Assembly (NCBI RefSeq): GCF_039545795.1
Contig: NZ_CP154260.1
Location: 6,329,001-6,393,000 of the forward strand
Source: Chitinophaga niabensis
GTDB taxonomy: Bacteria > Bacteroidota > Bacteroidia > Chitinophagales > Chitinophagaceae
Direction of reading: 5' to 3'
Length of the DNA: 64,000 nucleotides
Shown here: positions 27,482 through 36,342 of the stretch, piece by piece
How the letters are laid out: every line of letters starts with the position of its first letter
Position numbering within the stretch: the first letter of the stretch is position 1
Program-made: the position numbers and the translations under genes
Notes under the pieces: generated by a model
Databases searched by the model: none
What the model saw: only the letters and a program-made list of their open reading frames with translations
Told to the model about the DNA's origin: nothing

Positions 27482-28534
27482 ATGATTCATGTATCTGATA
27501 TAAAAGACCTGGAAAGGCTCACCATTCATAAAGTGGGTAACGCAACCAATGAAGATCCGTTGGTACTGTCTCAGCAGCCGCTGGAGCTGACGGATGAAAC
27601 AATCGGTACCCTGTTGCTGAGTTATTTCATTCAGCCGTTCACCAATAATGCGGAATATTTCAGGTTCACGCATGAGGCAGACCTTCATCTGAATGAGGTT
27701 TTCAAATACTGCAGCCTGATCTTTGAGAATAAAGAGAATTTCCAGGAACAGTCTGTGAATATCGCCAAACATCTTTATAAACATTCCACGCATCCAAAGA
27801 TCAAAGGCGGGGAATTGTACATTGTGCATTTTTCCAAATGCCAGGTGGATGGGGAAGAAGTGGAAGCGATCGGTATTTTTAAATCAGAGAACAGGGATAC
27901 CTATCTGAAAGTTTATCTCAGTAATGATAATTATGAAGTGAATTATGATGACGGGATCAATATCAATAAACTGGATAAAGGCTGCCTGGTTTTTAATGTG
28001 GAACAGGAGGAAGGATATAAAGTAAGTATTGTAGACAGCATCAGTAAACAGAATGAAGCCGTTTACTGGAAAGATGCTTTCCTGCAGGTACAGCGTAGAG
28101 AAGACAGTTATCATCAGACGGAAACCATGGTGAGCATTTGCCAGCAGTTCATCCAGAAAAAATTACCGGAAGAATTTGAAATGAACCGGGTGGACCAGAT
28201 AGAGCTGCTGAATAAATCAGCCGCTTATTTCAAAGACAGGGAAGAATTCAAACTGAATGAGTTTGCGGAAGAAGTGCTGGGGCATCCGGATGCAGTGGAT
28301 GCTTTCAAGAATTACAGGGAGCATTTCAGAGAGGAATTTAAACTGGATGTGCCGGATGAATTTGATATTTCCGGTGCGGCGGTAAAGAAGCAGCAGCGCG
28401 TGTTTAAGAGTATTTTAAAGCTGGACAGGAACTTCCATGTATATATTCACGGTAACCGGGAAATGATCGAAAGGGGATATGATGAGGAAAGGACGATGCA
28501 TTTTTACAAGCTGTATTTTGAGGAGGAGAAGTAA
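27482..28534 (+). CDS. Nucleoid-associated protein (NdpA/YejK-like)
   Basis: A 350-residue cytoplasmic protein matching the 37-kDa nucleoid-associated family: N-terminal LERLTIHKVGNATNEDPL, a central ILPP-like VHFSKCQVDGEEVEAIGIFKSEN block, and an acidic, helical C-terminal half. The function of the family is DNA binding in the nucleoid, with the mechanism unclear. It has no predicted secretion signal. Likely a single-gene unit; the 3' side is followed by an 83-bp gap to the convergent rhomboid gene. Confidence 0.88.
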   Translation: MIHVSDIKDLERLTIHKVGNATNEDPLVLSQQPLELTDETIGTLLLSYFIQPFTNNAEYFRFTHEADLHLNEVFKYCSLIFENKENFQEQSVNIAKHLYKHSTHPKIKGGELYIVHFSKCQVDGEEVEAIGIFKSENRDTYLKVYLSNDNYEVNYDDGININKLDKGCLVFNVEQEEGYKVSIVDSISKQNEAVYWKDAFLQVQRREDSYHQTETMVSICQQFIQKKLPEEFEMNRVDQIELLNKSAAYFKDREEFKLNEFAEEVLGHPDAVDAFKNYREHFREEFKLDVPDEFDISGAAVKKQQRVFKSILKLDRNFHVYIHGNREMIERGYDEERTMHFYKLYFEEEK

Positions 28535-28617
28535 GTATTTGCAGAGACCTTGCCGCGCAACAGAGGGCGGATGTTTTTCTTTTTAAGAGGTTTTGCTTAA
28601 TGCTGTTGCATGGGCGT

Positions 28618-30066
28618 TTAATCCGACAGCAGCTTTTGCATTTTACCTAATTCATGGATGGCTTCGAGGATCTCCTTGTCATACCGGTTTTTCCCTTCTT
28701 CCAATGTTTTATAACTATAGTTATACATGCTCTTTTGCGTGGTGATCAATCTGCGCAGTAGTTTATTATGATTGCGGGAATCTGCGCTGAGGGACAACTG
28801 ATCTATCTCATCCATGATGCGCAGGTTTTCATTCATGTAATAGATGCCAAAGTCCTTCAGTAATTTTTTTCGTTCTTCCCCGGAGTGCTGGTTGTTATAC
28901 ACCACGGCTGCCAGCACAAAGTTCTCGTCCATCTTTTCCAGTTTTTCAATATAGATATTTACATCCCTTGGCAGCAGGAAATAGATGCCGATGAACAATG
29001 AACTCATGATGCCTGCAGCCCAAGCTGTGCGGGTAAAGGTGGATGTTCTTAGCCCGGGATATATTATCCAGGCCAGGATAGCGCCGGTGATCAATCCGCC
29101 GATATGCCAGGCATGATCAAAATTGTCCACAAAGAAAACGGCAGACATACTAAAAACGAGGTAGATGCCAATGCTGATGAGGAGTGCTTTCCTTTCTCCC
29201 GGTTGCAGGAAACGATGCAACAGCAGCATGAGGATGAATCCGAATAAACCGAATACCGCTCCCGAGGCTCCAACAGAAACAAGCCTGTCGTGCCACCATA
29301 AGCTGGCCATACCTCCTCCGATGCCGCAAAGCAGATAGATCAGCAGGAAGCGCCATCTGCCCAGGAGGGATTCCAGGTAGATGCCACAGACCATCAGGCC
29401 ATACATATTAAAGAACAGGTGTAATACATCCGCATGCAAAAAGTTGGCTGTCAGCAAACGCCAGGGTTCCCCGAAAAGTGTGAGGGGTTTGTAGTTAGCG
29501 CCAACATCCAATAGTGCCTGCGGGTCAATTGTCCACCAGGTGCTTTGGGGGAACAGCCATTTATTGGTGAGGACTAGAAAGAGCAGTACCTGTAAGGTGA
29601 TCAGGATGGGAGTGATGAAATATCCCTTTACCGGCCTGAATACATTCATGAACCCGCTGACCATGCGGGTGTTATGTGTGAGATGAACGAAATTTTCTGC
29701 CTGGCTGAACTGTGCTTTCCTTTCTTCGTATTGTGAGAGAAGTAATTCAGCGGATATATCCGTATTTATAGTGGCCATTTCTTTCAGCAGCCGGCGGATG
29801 TTCTGGCGGTTCCTGAAAAAGTCCAGTACCTGCACGCCGGTAGATACGCTGAAAAGTTCAATTTCTTCTTCGGTGATCCGGATGCTAACCTGTTCATTCC
29901 AGGAGCGGAGGCTAAAATTGGTAAAGGCTGTGATGCTATCCGGGCTTACTGTACTGATCTCCCAGCCCATTTTTTCAACAGCCATCCACGCGATCATCAG
30001 CTGTTCAGCGGATGTGCGGTTTTCCAGGCGGTAGGTGGTTCCATATCTGGGAGGGAATCCGATCAT
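28618..30066 (-). CDS. Rhomboid family intramembrane serine protease with soluble extensions
   Basis: A 482-residue protein. The rhomboid core (~150-370) has both catalytic residues: GASG in VSVGASGAVFG and His in DHAWHIGGLI, plus LTANFLHADVLHLFFNMYGL. A ~145-residue N-terminal soluble domain and a ~110-residue charged C-terminal helix flank it. This is the third rhomboid in the window and is only distantly like the pair at 14.7-16.5 kb. It cleaves membrane-spanning substrates; the long extensions may select substrates or partners. Upstream and downstream genes point elsewhere, so it is probably monocistronic. Confidence 0.93.
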   Translation of the reverse strand: MIGFPPRYGTTYRLENRTSAEQLMIAWMAVEKMGWEISTVSPDSITAFTNFSLRSWNEQVSIRITEEEIELFSVSTGVQVLDFFRNRQNIRRLLKEMATINTDISAELLLSQYEERKAQFSQAENFVHLTHNTRMVSGFMNVFRPVKGYFITPILITLQVLLFLVLTNKWLFPQSTWWTIDPQALLDVGANYKPLTLFGEPWRLLTANFLHADVLHLFFNMYGLMVCGIYLESLLGRWRFLLIYLLCGIGGGMASLWWHDRLVSVGASGAVFGLFGFILMLLLHRFLQPGERKALLISIGIYLVFSMSAVFFVDNFDHAWHIGGLITGAILAWIIYPGLRTSTFTRTAWAAGIMSSLFIGIYFLLPRDVNIYIEKLEKMDENFVLAAVVYNNQHSGEERKKLLKDFGIYYMNENLRIMDEIDQLSLSADSRNHNKLLRRLITTQKSMYNYSYKTLEEGKNRYDKEILEAIHELGKMQKLLSD

Positions 30067-30131
30067 TATAGGACGAATATACGAAGAGACGCAATGTGCG
30101 TCTCTTCTATAATACGTGCAGTAAATACTAT

Positions 30132-31766
30132 TTATTGTTTATCGTCCGGTTTACGTGGGGGACGATTTTTGTGGCGATGGTTACCACCTTGACCGCCAGG
30201 GTTTTGTGGTCTGGGGCCTTGCTCTTTTGGTTTTCCCTGTTCACCACTGCCGCGGTTTTGATTTTCCTGGCGGGGTTTCTGATCAGGTCTTGGAGGACGG
30301 TTTTCGTTACTCCGTGGCTGACCTTGTCCCTGCGGATTGCGTGGCTGGTTGCCTTGTTGGTTTCCAGGCTGCTGGCCAGCTTGTTGTTGGCCTTCCCGCT
30401 GTTGGCTGCGGTTTTGTTGTTGGCGATTTTCGCCGCCACCACGGTTTTCGCGGTTCTCTCCACCTCCGCGATTTTCACCGCGTGGTCTTTGATCCGGACG
30501 TGGGCCTTTTTGCTGATCAGGTTTTTGTTCCCCTCCTTTCTGGCGTTGGTCTTTTTGCGGACGGGCTTGCTGTTGTGGCTGACCCTGTCCTTGCGGAGCA
30601 CCTTTGGATCTGGTATCCTTTCCTTCTTTCTGTTTATTGTCCCGGTTCTTTTGTTTGCGTTTCTGTGATGCTTTTTCCAGGGAGCGTAAGCTGATCTGGC
30701 CAACCACATCTGCAAACCCAAGGTCCGCTTCTAATTCTGGTTTGGTGCTAACCACTTCCACCGGTTTCAGTTCTTCCGCCTTGATGCCTTGTTTATTCAT
30801 CTGGCGGATCTCTTTCACGCGGGTAATGGTGAGCGGATATTGTTTGTTACTGCCATCGAAGGAATACCACATGAGGCTTTTAAAGATATCCCGCTTTTGG
30901 AGGGAGGCATTGCCGTTGGTGGTTTCTATCACATCGCAGTCATCAGGGAAATCTTTCAGGGCATCCAGGTAAGTATCCAGCTCATAGTTGAGGCAGCATT
31001 TGAGGCGGCCGCACTGACCGGATAATTTAGCCTGATTGATGGAAAGATTCTGATAACGGGCTGCAGTAGTGTTTACTGATTTGAAGTCCGTGAGCCAGGT
31101 AGAGCAGCAAAGTTCACGGCCGCAGCTACCAATACCACCTACTTTCCCAGCTTCCTGGCGGGCACCTATCTGGCGCATTTCCACCTTCACCCGGAATTCG
31201 GAGGCATACATTTTAATGAGTTCACGGAAATCCACACGGTCGTCTGCCGTGTAGAAGAAGGTGGCTTTCCGGCCATCGGCCTGAATTTCCACTTCGGCCA
31301 GTTTCATTTCCAGGCCAATGCTACGGGCAATTACCCGGGCTTTGATGAGGGCTTCCGCTTCGCGTTGTTTGTTTTCAGACATGCGGTGCATATCATCTGT
31401 AGAGGCGCGGCGGAGCAACTTTTTTACTTCGGGGGTATCTTCCACCCGTCGTTTTTTCATTTGCAGCCTAACCAGTTCCCCGGTAAGGCTTACCGTGCCA
31501 ACATCAAACCCGCTGATTCCTTCCACAGCTACCATGTCTCCTTTATCGAAGATCTGTTTGGTGGAATTACGAAAGAAATCCTTGCGACTGCCGTTATTAA
31601 AACTAACTTCTAAGATGTCAAATGGTGCTAAACTATCACTCAAGGGTATATTGGACAGCCAGTCAAACACGTTTAATCTGTTACATCCTCCTGTACTGCA
31701 TCCTCCATTACTCTTGCATCCCGACGGCTTCCCATCCACACCCGTACCACATCCGGCACAAGCCAT
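30132..31766 (-). CDS. ricT: PSP1-domain protein RicT/YaaT-like with long disordered tail
   Basis: A 544-residue protein. It opens with a Cys-rich segment (CAGCGTG, then CKSNGGCSTGGC) followed by NRLNVFDWLSNIP. The PSP1 core (~60-330) has IGSCGRELCCSTWL and GQCGRLKCCLNYE, the metal or Fe-S cysteines of RicT. Bacillus RicT works with RicA/RicF to guide RNase Y. The last ~190 residues are a Gln/Arg/Gly/Pro-rich disordered tail with RGGGEN-type repeats. It sits just downstream of holB, as in Bacillus, where yaaT follows holB. An RNA-linked role of the tail is inferred. Confidence 0.9.
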   Translation of the reverse strand: MACAGCGTGVDGKPSGCKSNGGCSTGGCNRLNVFDWLSNIPLSDSLAPFDILEVSFNNGSRKDFFRNSTKQIFDKGDMVAVEGISGFDVGTVSLTGELVRLQMKKRRVEDTPEVKKLLRRASTDDMHRMSENKQREAEALIKARVIARSIGLEMKLAEVEIQADGRKATFFYTADDRVDFRELIKMYASEFRVKVEMRQIGARQEAGKVGGIGSCGRELCCSTWLTDFKSVNTTAARYQNLSINQAKLSGQCGRLKCCLNYELDTYLDALKDFPDDCDVIETTNGNASLQKRDIFKSLMWYSFDGSNKQYPLTITRVKEIRQMNKQGIKAEELKPVEVVSTKPELEADLGFADVVGQISLRSLEKASQKRKQKNRDNKQKEGKDTRSKGAPQGQGQPQQQARPQKDQRQKGGEQKPDQQKGPRPDQRPRGENRGGGENRENRGGGENRQQQNRSQQREGQQQAGQQPGNQQGNQPRNPQGQGQPRSNENRPPRPDQKPRQENQNRGSGEQGKPKEQGPRPQNPGGQGGNHRHKNRPPRKPDDKQ

Positions 31767-31893
31767 ATATTACGGTTTATAATATTAAGAAATAATTATC
31801 CCTGCATTCTCCGGTGACTAAAATACATATTTCCTTTCAGAATCTGAAGATTGTACAGGGAATAAGCTCAAAGGTAAGGTAAATTGTTGACAG

Positions 31894-33030
31894 CTATACC
31901 GGGAGGGGCTTTCCTTTAAATACATATTGAAGCCGGATAGACAGTGCATGGAAAAGGATCTTGCCGTTAGCATTCCTTTCTATATGGTAACAGGCATTAT
32001 CCAGCTCTTCTGTGAGTTGCTGCATTTGCCCCAGGTTGGCCAGTTTTTTCAGCTTTTCCGCAAAATCCACTTCTTCGTCTGAAAAGGCCAGCTGGCTTTT
32101 ATCCATATATTGTACGCGGATGCTGTGTTCCAGCACATTGATGAAATACCGGAGGAATTGTTTCTGGTTTTCCCGGCCCATTTTGGGGCTGGAAATATGA
32201 TCTACCCATTCCTGCAACCCGGCCCGGTTTTGCATAAAAATGCAGTTCAGCCAGTTGCGCAACAATTCATGGTAATCGTTATCGTTATGTTGCAGCAATT
32301 GCAGGGCCTCCCGGTAATTGCCGGAAGCGATAGTGGCAATCTGGCGGGCCCGGGTTTCCGGCGCCTGATTTCTTTCCACCAGGGCTTTCACCACCTCTGC
32401 TTTGGATAGCGGGTTGATCTTGATCAGCTGTGTGCGGGAAAGGATGGTGGCCAGGATCTGTTCCTGGTTTTCTGCCACAAGAATGAAAACGGTGTTCAGG
32501 GGAGGCTCTTCTATCAGCTTCAACAGCCGGTTCCCTTCATTGCCGAGGTATTCCGGCATCCACATGAAGAGGATCTTATATTGACTCTCAAAACTCTTGA
32601 GGTTGAGCTTCCGGATGATATCGTTGCATTCATGCGCCGTGATATTGCCCTGTTTGTTCTCCGCGCCAATAAATTGCAGCCAGTCGTACGCATTCCCATA
32701 TGGCTGTTGGGCAATAAACTCCCGCCATTCAGCTGCATAATCTGTACTAATGGGTTTATCCCCTGGTTTGCGTGGGATCACGGGATAGGAGAAATGAATA
32801 TCCGGATGAATATATTGTGCAGCTTTTTTGCAGGCCTGGCATTGGCCGCAGGCATCTTGTTCCTGACGGTCCTCACAAACGAGGTATTGTGCAAAGGCTA
32901 AGCCAACAGGTAATCCTCCCGCGCCTTCCGGCGCCAGCATAATCATAGCATGACTGAGGCGGTTATGCTGTACGGCATGCAATAACTGATGCCTGGCAGC
33001 ATCCTGCCCGATGATCTGAGAAAAATACAT
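31894..33030 (-). CDS. holB: DNA polymerase III subunit delta'
   Basis: A 378-residue clamp-loader AAA+ protein. It starts with MYFSQIIGQDAARHQLLHAV; the Walker A position is degenerate (APEGAGGLPVG), as in delta' subunits, which do not hydrolyse ATP. The zinc-binding cysteines are CEDRQEQDACGQCQAC, and ILATILSRTQLIKI contains the SRC-like motif as SRT. It helps load the sliding clamp at the replication fork. RicT follows 128 bp downstream in the same direction. Confidence 0.93.
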   Translation of the reverse strand: MYFSQIIGQDAARHQLLHAVQHNRLSHAMIMLAPEGAGGLPVGLAFAQYLVCEDRQEQDACGQCQACKKAAQYIHPDIHFSYPVIPRKPGDKPISTDYAAEWREFIAQQPYGNAYDWLQFIGAENKQGNITAHECNDIIRKLNLKSFESQYKILFMWMPEYLGNEGNRLLKLIEEPPLNTVFILVAENQEQILATILSRTQLIKINPLSKAEVVKALVERNQAPETRARQIATIASGNYREALQLLQHNDNDYHELLRNWLNCIFMQNRAGLQEWVDHISSPKMGRENQKQFLRYFINVLEHSIRVQYMDKSQLAFSDEEVDFAEKLKKLANLGQMQQLTEELDNACYHIERNANGKILFHALSIRLQYVFKGKPLPV

Positions 33031-33050
33031 GGGCGTAAAAATACTTCATA

Positions 33051-33596
33051 TTATTTGATGGAAAGAAAACACACTTTGGTAAATGCGCCACTTATTTTCA
33101 AAACGGGGTTGGTGGTCTGGAGATAATAAACCCCGGTAATATTCTTGTTGACGGGGTCTATCTCTGTAATAGTGAAGGCGGCAGAATCTGTGGTATAGAA
33201 TTTATAATCCTGGCCCACTTTAATACCTGCCAAAACCAATCCGGTAGTATCCTGCCCGGTTTTGCGGGAGTAGGAGTAGGTTTTTACTTTTAAACTATCA
33301 GAAAGTAACTGAACACTGTTGTTATAAACACCGTCCTTTATGTTCATCACTACTTTCATTGTATCCACAGATGCCTCCAGACTTAATACTTTAAAACTGC
33401 CGGTAGCATTGGTGGTGCGGAGCAGTGTGGAACTGAGGATTTTCATGGAGATTATCCGGTTATCAACCCTGAGGTCGATGGCCGCCTTTTCGCAATTGAT
33501 CAGCTCTGCAGCGTTATAATCTGTACAGGCAGGCATAAAAAAGAATCCGCAGCAGATCACCGCGAGGCTGTTCACTAGGTGTTTGGTCATTGACAT
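33051..33596 (-). CDS. Lipoprotein of unknown function
   Basis: A 181-residue protein with lipobox FMPAC (Cys24). The body is a beta-rich domain with the pattern of Bacteroidota DUF6252-like lipoproteins (TGSFKVLSLEASVDTMKVVMNIKDGVY, then AAFTITEIDPVNKNITGVYYL), where a C-terminal ISGAF-like strand is common. That assignment is tentative. It begins immediately after the TAG of the glutathione peroxidase gene with no spacer, so the two are translationally linked. An internal ATG at 33590 is an alternative start. Confidence 0.75.
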   Translation of the reverse strand: MSMTKHLVNSLAVICCGFFFMPACTDYNAAELINCEKAAIDLRVDNRIISMKILSSTLLRTTNATGSFKVLSLEASVDTMKVVMNIKDGVYNNSVQLLSDSLKVKTYSYSRKTGQDTTGLVLAGIKVGQDYKFYTTDSAAFTITEIDPVNKNITGVYYLQTTNPVLKISGAFTKVCFLSIK

Positions 33597-34118
33597 CTAT
33601 TTTTCGATCGCCGCGATCACTTCGGGCGACGTTGGGGAAGTCCGCGGTTTGAAAACGGCTACCAATTCACCTTTTTCATCCAGCAGGTACTTTTGAAAAT
33701 TCCAGGTTACTTCTTCTGGTTCAAATTGTTTCTTTTTGCTTTCAGCCAGCAGATACTGGTAAAGGGGGTGAATGTCTGATCCCTTTACAGAAATTTTTGC
33801 TGCCATTGGAAAAGTCACTGCATACTCTTTAGTGCAAAAAGCTTTGATCTCTGCATTGGAGCCTGGCTCCTGACCGCCGAAATTATTAGCGGGGAAACCA
33901 ATGATCACCAGTTTGTTCTTATATTTTTTCGCAAGTTTTTCGAGCTCTGCATACTGCGGGGTATTACCGCACATGGAGGCAGTATTTACCACCATGATCT
34001 TTTTGCCTTTGTATTTGGAGAAATCTATTTTTCCGCCATCCAGGGCGTCTACTTTAAAATCGTAGATATTGCCGAAAGCTACAGAGAAAAAAGCGGAGAG
34101 GAGCATTAATTTGAACAT
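33597..34118 (-). CDS. Glutathione peroxidase-family thiol peroxidase, exported
   Basis: A 173-residue protein. The catalytic tetrad elements are Cys50 (VNTASMCGNTPQY), Gln83 (FPANNFGGQEPGS) and Trp139 (VTWNFQKYLLD). Cys95 in IKAFCTKEY is a possible resolving cysteine, which points to thioredoxin rather than glutathione as donor. The N-terminus is a hydrophobic signal-like stretch (residues 1-16), so the protein is probably periplasmic. It reduces hydrogen or organic peroxides. First gene of a tight two-gene unit with the lipoprotein behind it. Confidence 0.92.
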   Translation of the reverse strand: MFKLMLLSAFFSVAFGNIYDFKVDALDGGKIDFSKYKGKKIMVVNTASMCGNTPQYAELEKLAKKYKNKLVIIGFPANNFGGQEPGSNAEIKAFCTKEYAVTFPMAAKISVKGSDIHPLYQYLLAESKKKQFEPEEVTWNFQKYLLDEKGELVAVFKPRTSPTSPEVIAAIEK

Positions 34119-34206
34119 GTGTATAATGTTTTCAGGATCAGTCAGATGATTACTGTATAAAGTTAATTAACCTGCAGGAAAAATCCATGTTAATCTAAAG
34201 TGAAGG

Positions 34207-34830
34207 CTATTTTCCCTGCTGGAGGTAGTTTTCAAGGGGTAAACGGTTTGTGAGGGAACGGGCCAGCGTCATTTCATCTGCATATTCCAGCTCTCCTCCA
34301 AAGGAGATCCCGCGGGCAATGGTAGTGATCTTTACCGGGCTTTCCTTCAGTTTTTTGGAGAGGTAATAAATAGTAGTGTCCCCTTCAATAGTAGGGCTCA
34401 GCGCCATAATCACTTCTTCGATGTTCTGCGTTTTCACTCTTTCCACCAGCGTTTGAATGTTCAACTGGTCAGGGCCGATGCCGTCAATAGGAGAAATGAT
34501 GCCACCCAGTACGTGGTATACACCATTGAACTGCTGTGTATTTTCAATGGCGATCACATCCCGGATACTCTCTACTACACAAACGGTATGGTTGTGACGG
34601 GAGGGGTTGGCGCAAATGCTGCAGGTATCATCATCGGAAACATTATGGCATTGCTGACAGAACCTGATCTGCCGCCGCATACGGGCAATAGTTTCGGAAA
34701 ACAGTTCTACCTGTGCGGTATCCTGTTTGAGCAGATGCAGTACCAGCCGCAAAGCTGTTTTCTTGCCCACACCGGGCAAGCGCGCAAATTCATTAACAGC
34801 ATTTTCAATGAGTGCGGAGGAGAAGATCAT
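34207..34830 (-). CDS. recR: Recombination protein RecR
   Basis: A 207-residue protein with N-terminal helix-hairpin-helix (FARLPGVGKKTALRLVLHLL), zinc-ribbon cysteines CQQCHN and CSIC, and a C-terminal Toprim domain (VCVVESIRDVIAIE, VIMALSPTIEGDTT). It loads RecA onto gaps with RecFO. The start at 34830 (MIFSSALIEN) is chosen over an in-frame ATG at 34995: family length fits, the longer form would run over the neighbouring gene's 3' end, and a TATTTTTG box lies only 4 bp upstream of 34830. Confidence 0.95.
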   Translation of the reverse strand: MIFSSALIENAVNEFARLPGVGKKTALRLVLHLLKQDTAQVELFSETIARMRRQIRFCQQCHNVSDDDTCSICANPSRHNHTVCVVESIRDVIAIENTQQFNGVYHVLGGIISPIDGIGPDQLNIQTLVERVKTQNIEEVIMALSPTIEGDTTIYYLSKKLKESPVKITTIARGISFGGELEYADEMTLARSLTNRLPLENYLQQGK

Positions 34831-34834
34831 ACTG

Positions 34835-34842
34835 CAAAAATA
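34835..34842 (-). promoter_or_regulatory. -7 promoter box of recR
   Basis: TATTTTTG on the minus strand, an exact match, 4 bp from the ATG; predicts a leaderless mRNA and decides the recR start. Confidence 0.55.
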
Positions 34843-34858
34843 CGAATTATACGGGTGG

Positions 34859-36304
34859 TTAGAGTTTGACCGTGGGGGACAAAGTCCAGTTCTTTTTAAC
34901 GATGAGGTTTTCTTTATAAGGGAACACTTTCTCCGGTTGTCTTTTGGGCTTACCATAATAAACCCCTGTATCCCAGATCCCGTTGCGGTTTTCATCCACC
35001 AGCACCCTTATTTCATATTCACCGGGCTGTATCAATCCTCTTTCCCATTTTCCATTATTGATCACGCCCTGGTATTTGATCTCTTTATTAGAAACCAGTT
35101 GAACCACAAACTGGTAGCCGGTATCAGTTGGCAGTACCAGGTGGGCACTGTCTCCCACGGAGAGGCTTAGTTTAATGATGCCATAATCGTCTATGCTTTT
35201 GGCATCGAAGGAAATGGTGTCTGCTTTTAAAGTGGTAATGCCCATTGTATCTGTGGCAAAACCCTGTGGGAGGATCAACTGATAGGGTTTGCCTGGTTTC
35301 CAGTTATATGCCATTTTGAACTTTTTGGAAGTGGTATCCGCCGGATGCAGGGTAAAAGCTACCTGCTTGTGGGTGGTGTCTTCCAGTAAGAGGATCTTAG
35401 CCGTATCCAATGATTTGAGGGGAGCACTAAAAACGAGGGAAAGGGAATCGCCCAGTTCCTGTTTGCCGCCATTCAATTCCGCCGCAGCCAGTAGCTTTGG
35501 TTTCTTGGGCAGTTTCGCAGCTGGTGCCGGTTCTGCGGGCGGGGCTTCTTCTTCCGCTTTCACCGTATCTATTTCAGTGAAAAGGGCCATGTTCACATTC
35601 GCCATGTTCTCTTTTAGTTCAATCAGCTCATCAGAGAAGGCGATCATTTCCTTTTTGTTGGTATATTGAAAATCCCGGTCCTCTTCTTTTAAGGCAAAGA
35701 TGCGGTAGGTGCCGGGTTTCAGGTTCTTAAAACGATAGGTACCATCCCCTTTTGTTTTGGCGAGGTAAAGCGGTTTCTCCTTTGAAACAGCGGAATCCTC
35801 CAGGTTGGAGTACAGCATCACTGCCACATTACTATCTACTCTGCCGGTTTCTGCTATTAAAAGTTTGCCGGTGATCTGCAGGGAATCCAGGTATTTACCG
35901 GTAGATACCACATACTGAAAATCTTCGATGGGGTTGCGTTCATTTACATCTTTTACCGCATCTCCGAAATTGAAAGTATAGGTGGTATTGGGCTGCAGGG
36001 TATCTTTCACCAGCAGTGTGATGGTGCGTAATTTGGCAGTAACGGTGGGCGTACGTTTCAGGGTAGGGGAAACGATCATCTTTTCGATCACGTTATCCAG
36101 TTCCACATATTCATTAAAATGGAACACCACCCTTTGGCTGTTGAAGTTCAGCGTGGAGTCTTCCGGGTCAACATAGATGAGCCTGGGAGGCAAAGTGTCT
36201 CTGGAACCGCCGCCTGGAGGCACAATATTAGCGCATTGAGTAAAAAAGCTGCACAAAGCCAATATGAGCAGTGAGCCTATCCAGCCCCGGAAGTTCTGAT
36301 TCAT
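34859..36304 (-). CDS. Ig-like domain lipoprotein
   Basis: A 481-residue protein with lipobox FFTQC (Cys24). PPGGGSRDTLPPRLIYVDPEDSTLNF... begins a Big_5/SbsA-type Ig-like domain (~30-135). A carboxypeptidase-regulatory-like beta-sandwich follows (GDGTYRFKNLKPGTYRIFAL, ~185-235), then an Ala/Pro/Glu-rich linker (~258-285) and a further sandwich ending in a metal-site-like DENRNGIWDTG (~445). The function is unknown; these lipoproteins are widespread in Bacteroidota and probably structural or surface-associated. It has its own promoter box at 36333-36340. Confidence 0.85.
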   Translation of the reverse strand: MNQNFRGWIGSLLILALCSFFTQCANIVPPGGGSRDTLPPRLIYVDPEDSTLNFNSQRVVFHFNEYVELDNVIEKMIVSPTLKRTPTVTAKLRTITLLVKDTLQPNTTYTFNFGDAVKDVNERNPIEDFQYVVSTGKYLDSLQITGKLLIAETGRVDSNVAVMLYSNLEDSAVSKEKPLYLAKTKGDGTYRFKNLKPGTYRIFALKEEDRDFQYTNKKEMIAFSDELIELKENMANVNMALFTEIDTVKAEEEAPPAEPAPAAKLPKKPKLLAAAELNGGKQELGDSLSLVFSAPLKSLDTAKILLLEDTTHKQVAFTLHPADTTSKKFKMAYNWKPGKPYQLILPQGFATDTMGITTLKADTISFDAKSIDDYGIIKLSLSVGDSAHLVLPTDTGYQFVVQLVSNKEIKYQGVINNGKWERGLIQPGEYEIRVLVDENRNGIWDTGVYYGKPKRQPEKVFPYKENLIVKKNWTLSPTVKL

Positions 36305-36332
36305 GTTCCTAACCTGAAAATTAAAATATTTG

Positions 36333-36340
36333 CAAACTTA
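36333..36340 (-). promoter_or_regulatory. -7 promoter box of the Ig-like lipoprotein gene
   Basis: TAAGTTTG on the minus strand, exact TAnnTTTG match, 28 bp upstream of the ATG and just behind the stop codon of the preceding gene. Confidence 0.55.
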
Positions 36341-36342
36341 CA

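Noticed and set aside
30096..30721. Long plus-strand frames opposite the ricT tail
   Set aside because: Produced by the low-complexity codons of the Gln/Arg/Gly/Pro tail; the ricT frame has clear PSP1 motifs.
34831..34995. Longer recR start at 34995
   Set aside because: It would add 55 residues unlike RecR, overlap the neighbouring lipoprotein gene and place the promoter box inside the coding region.
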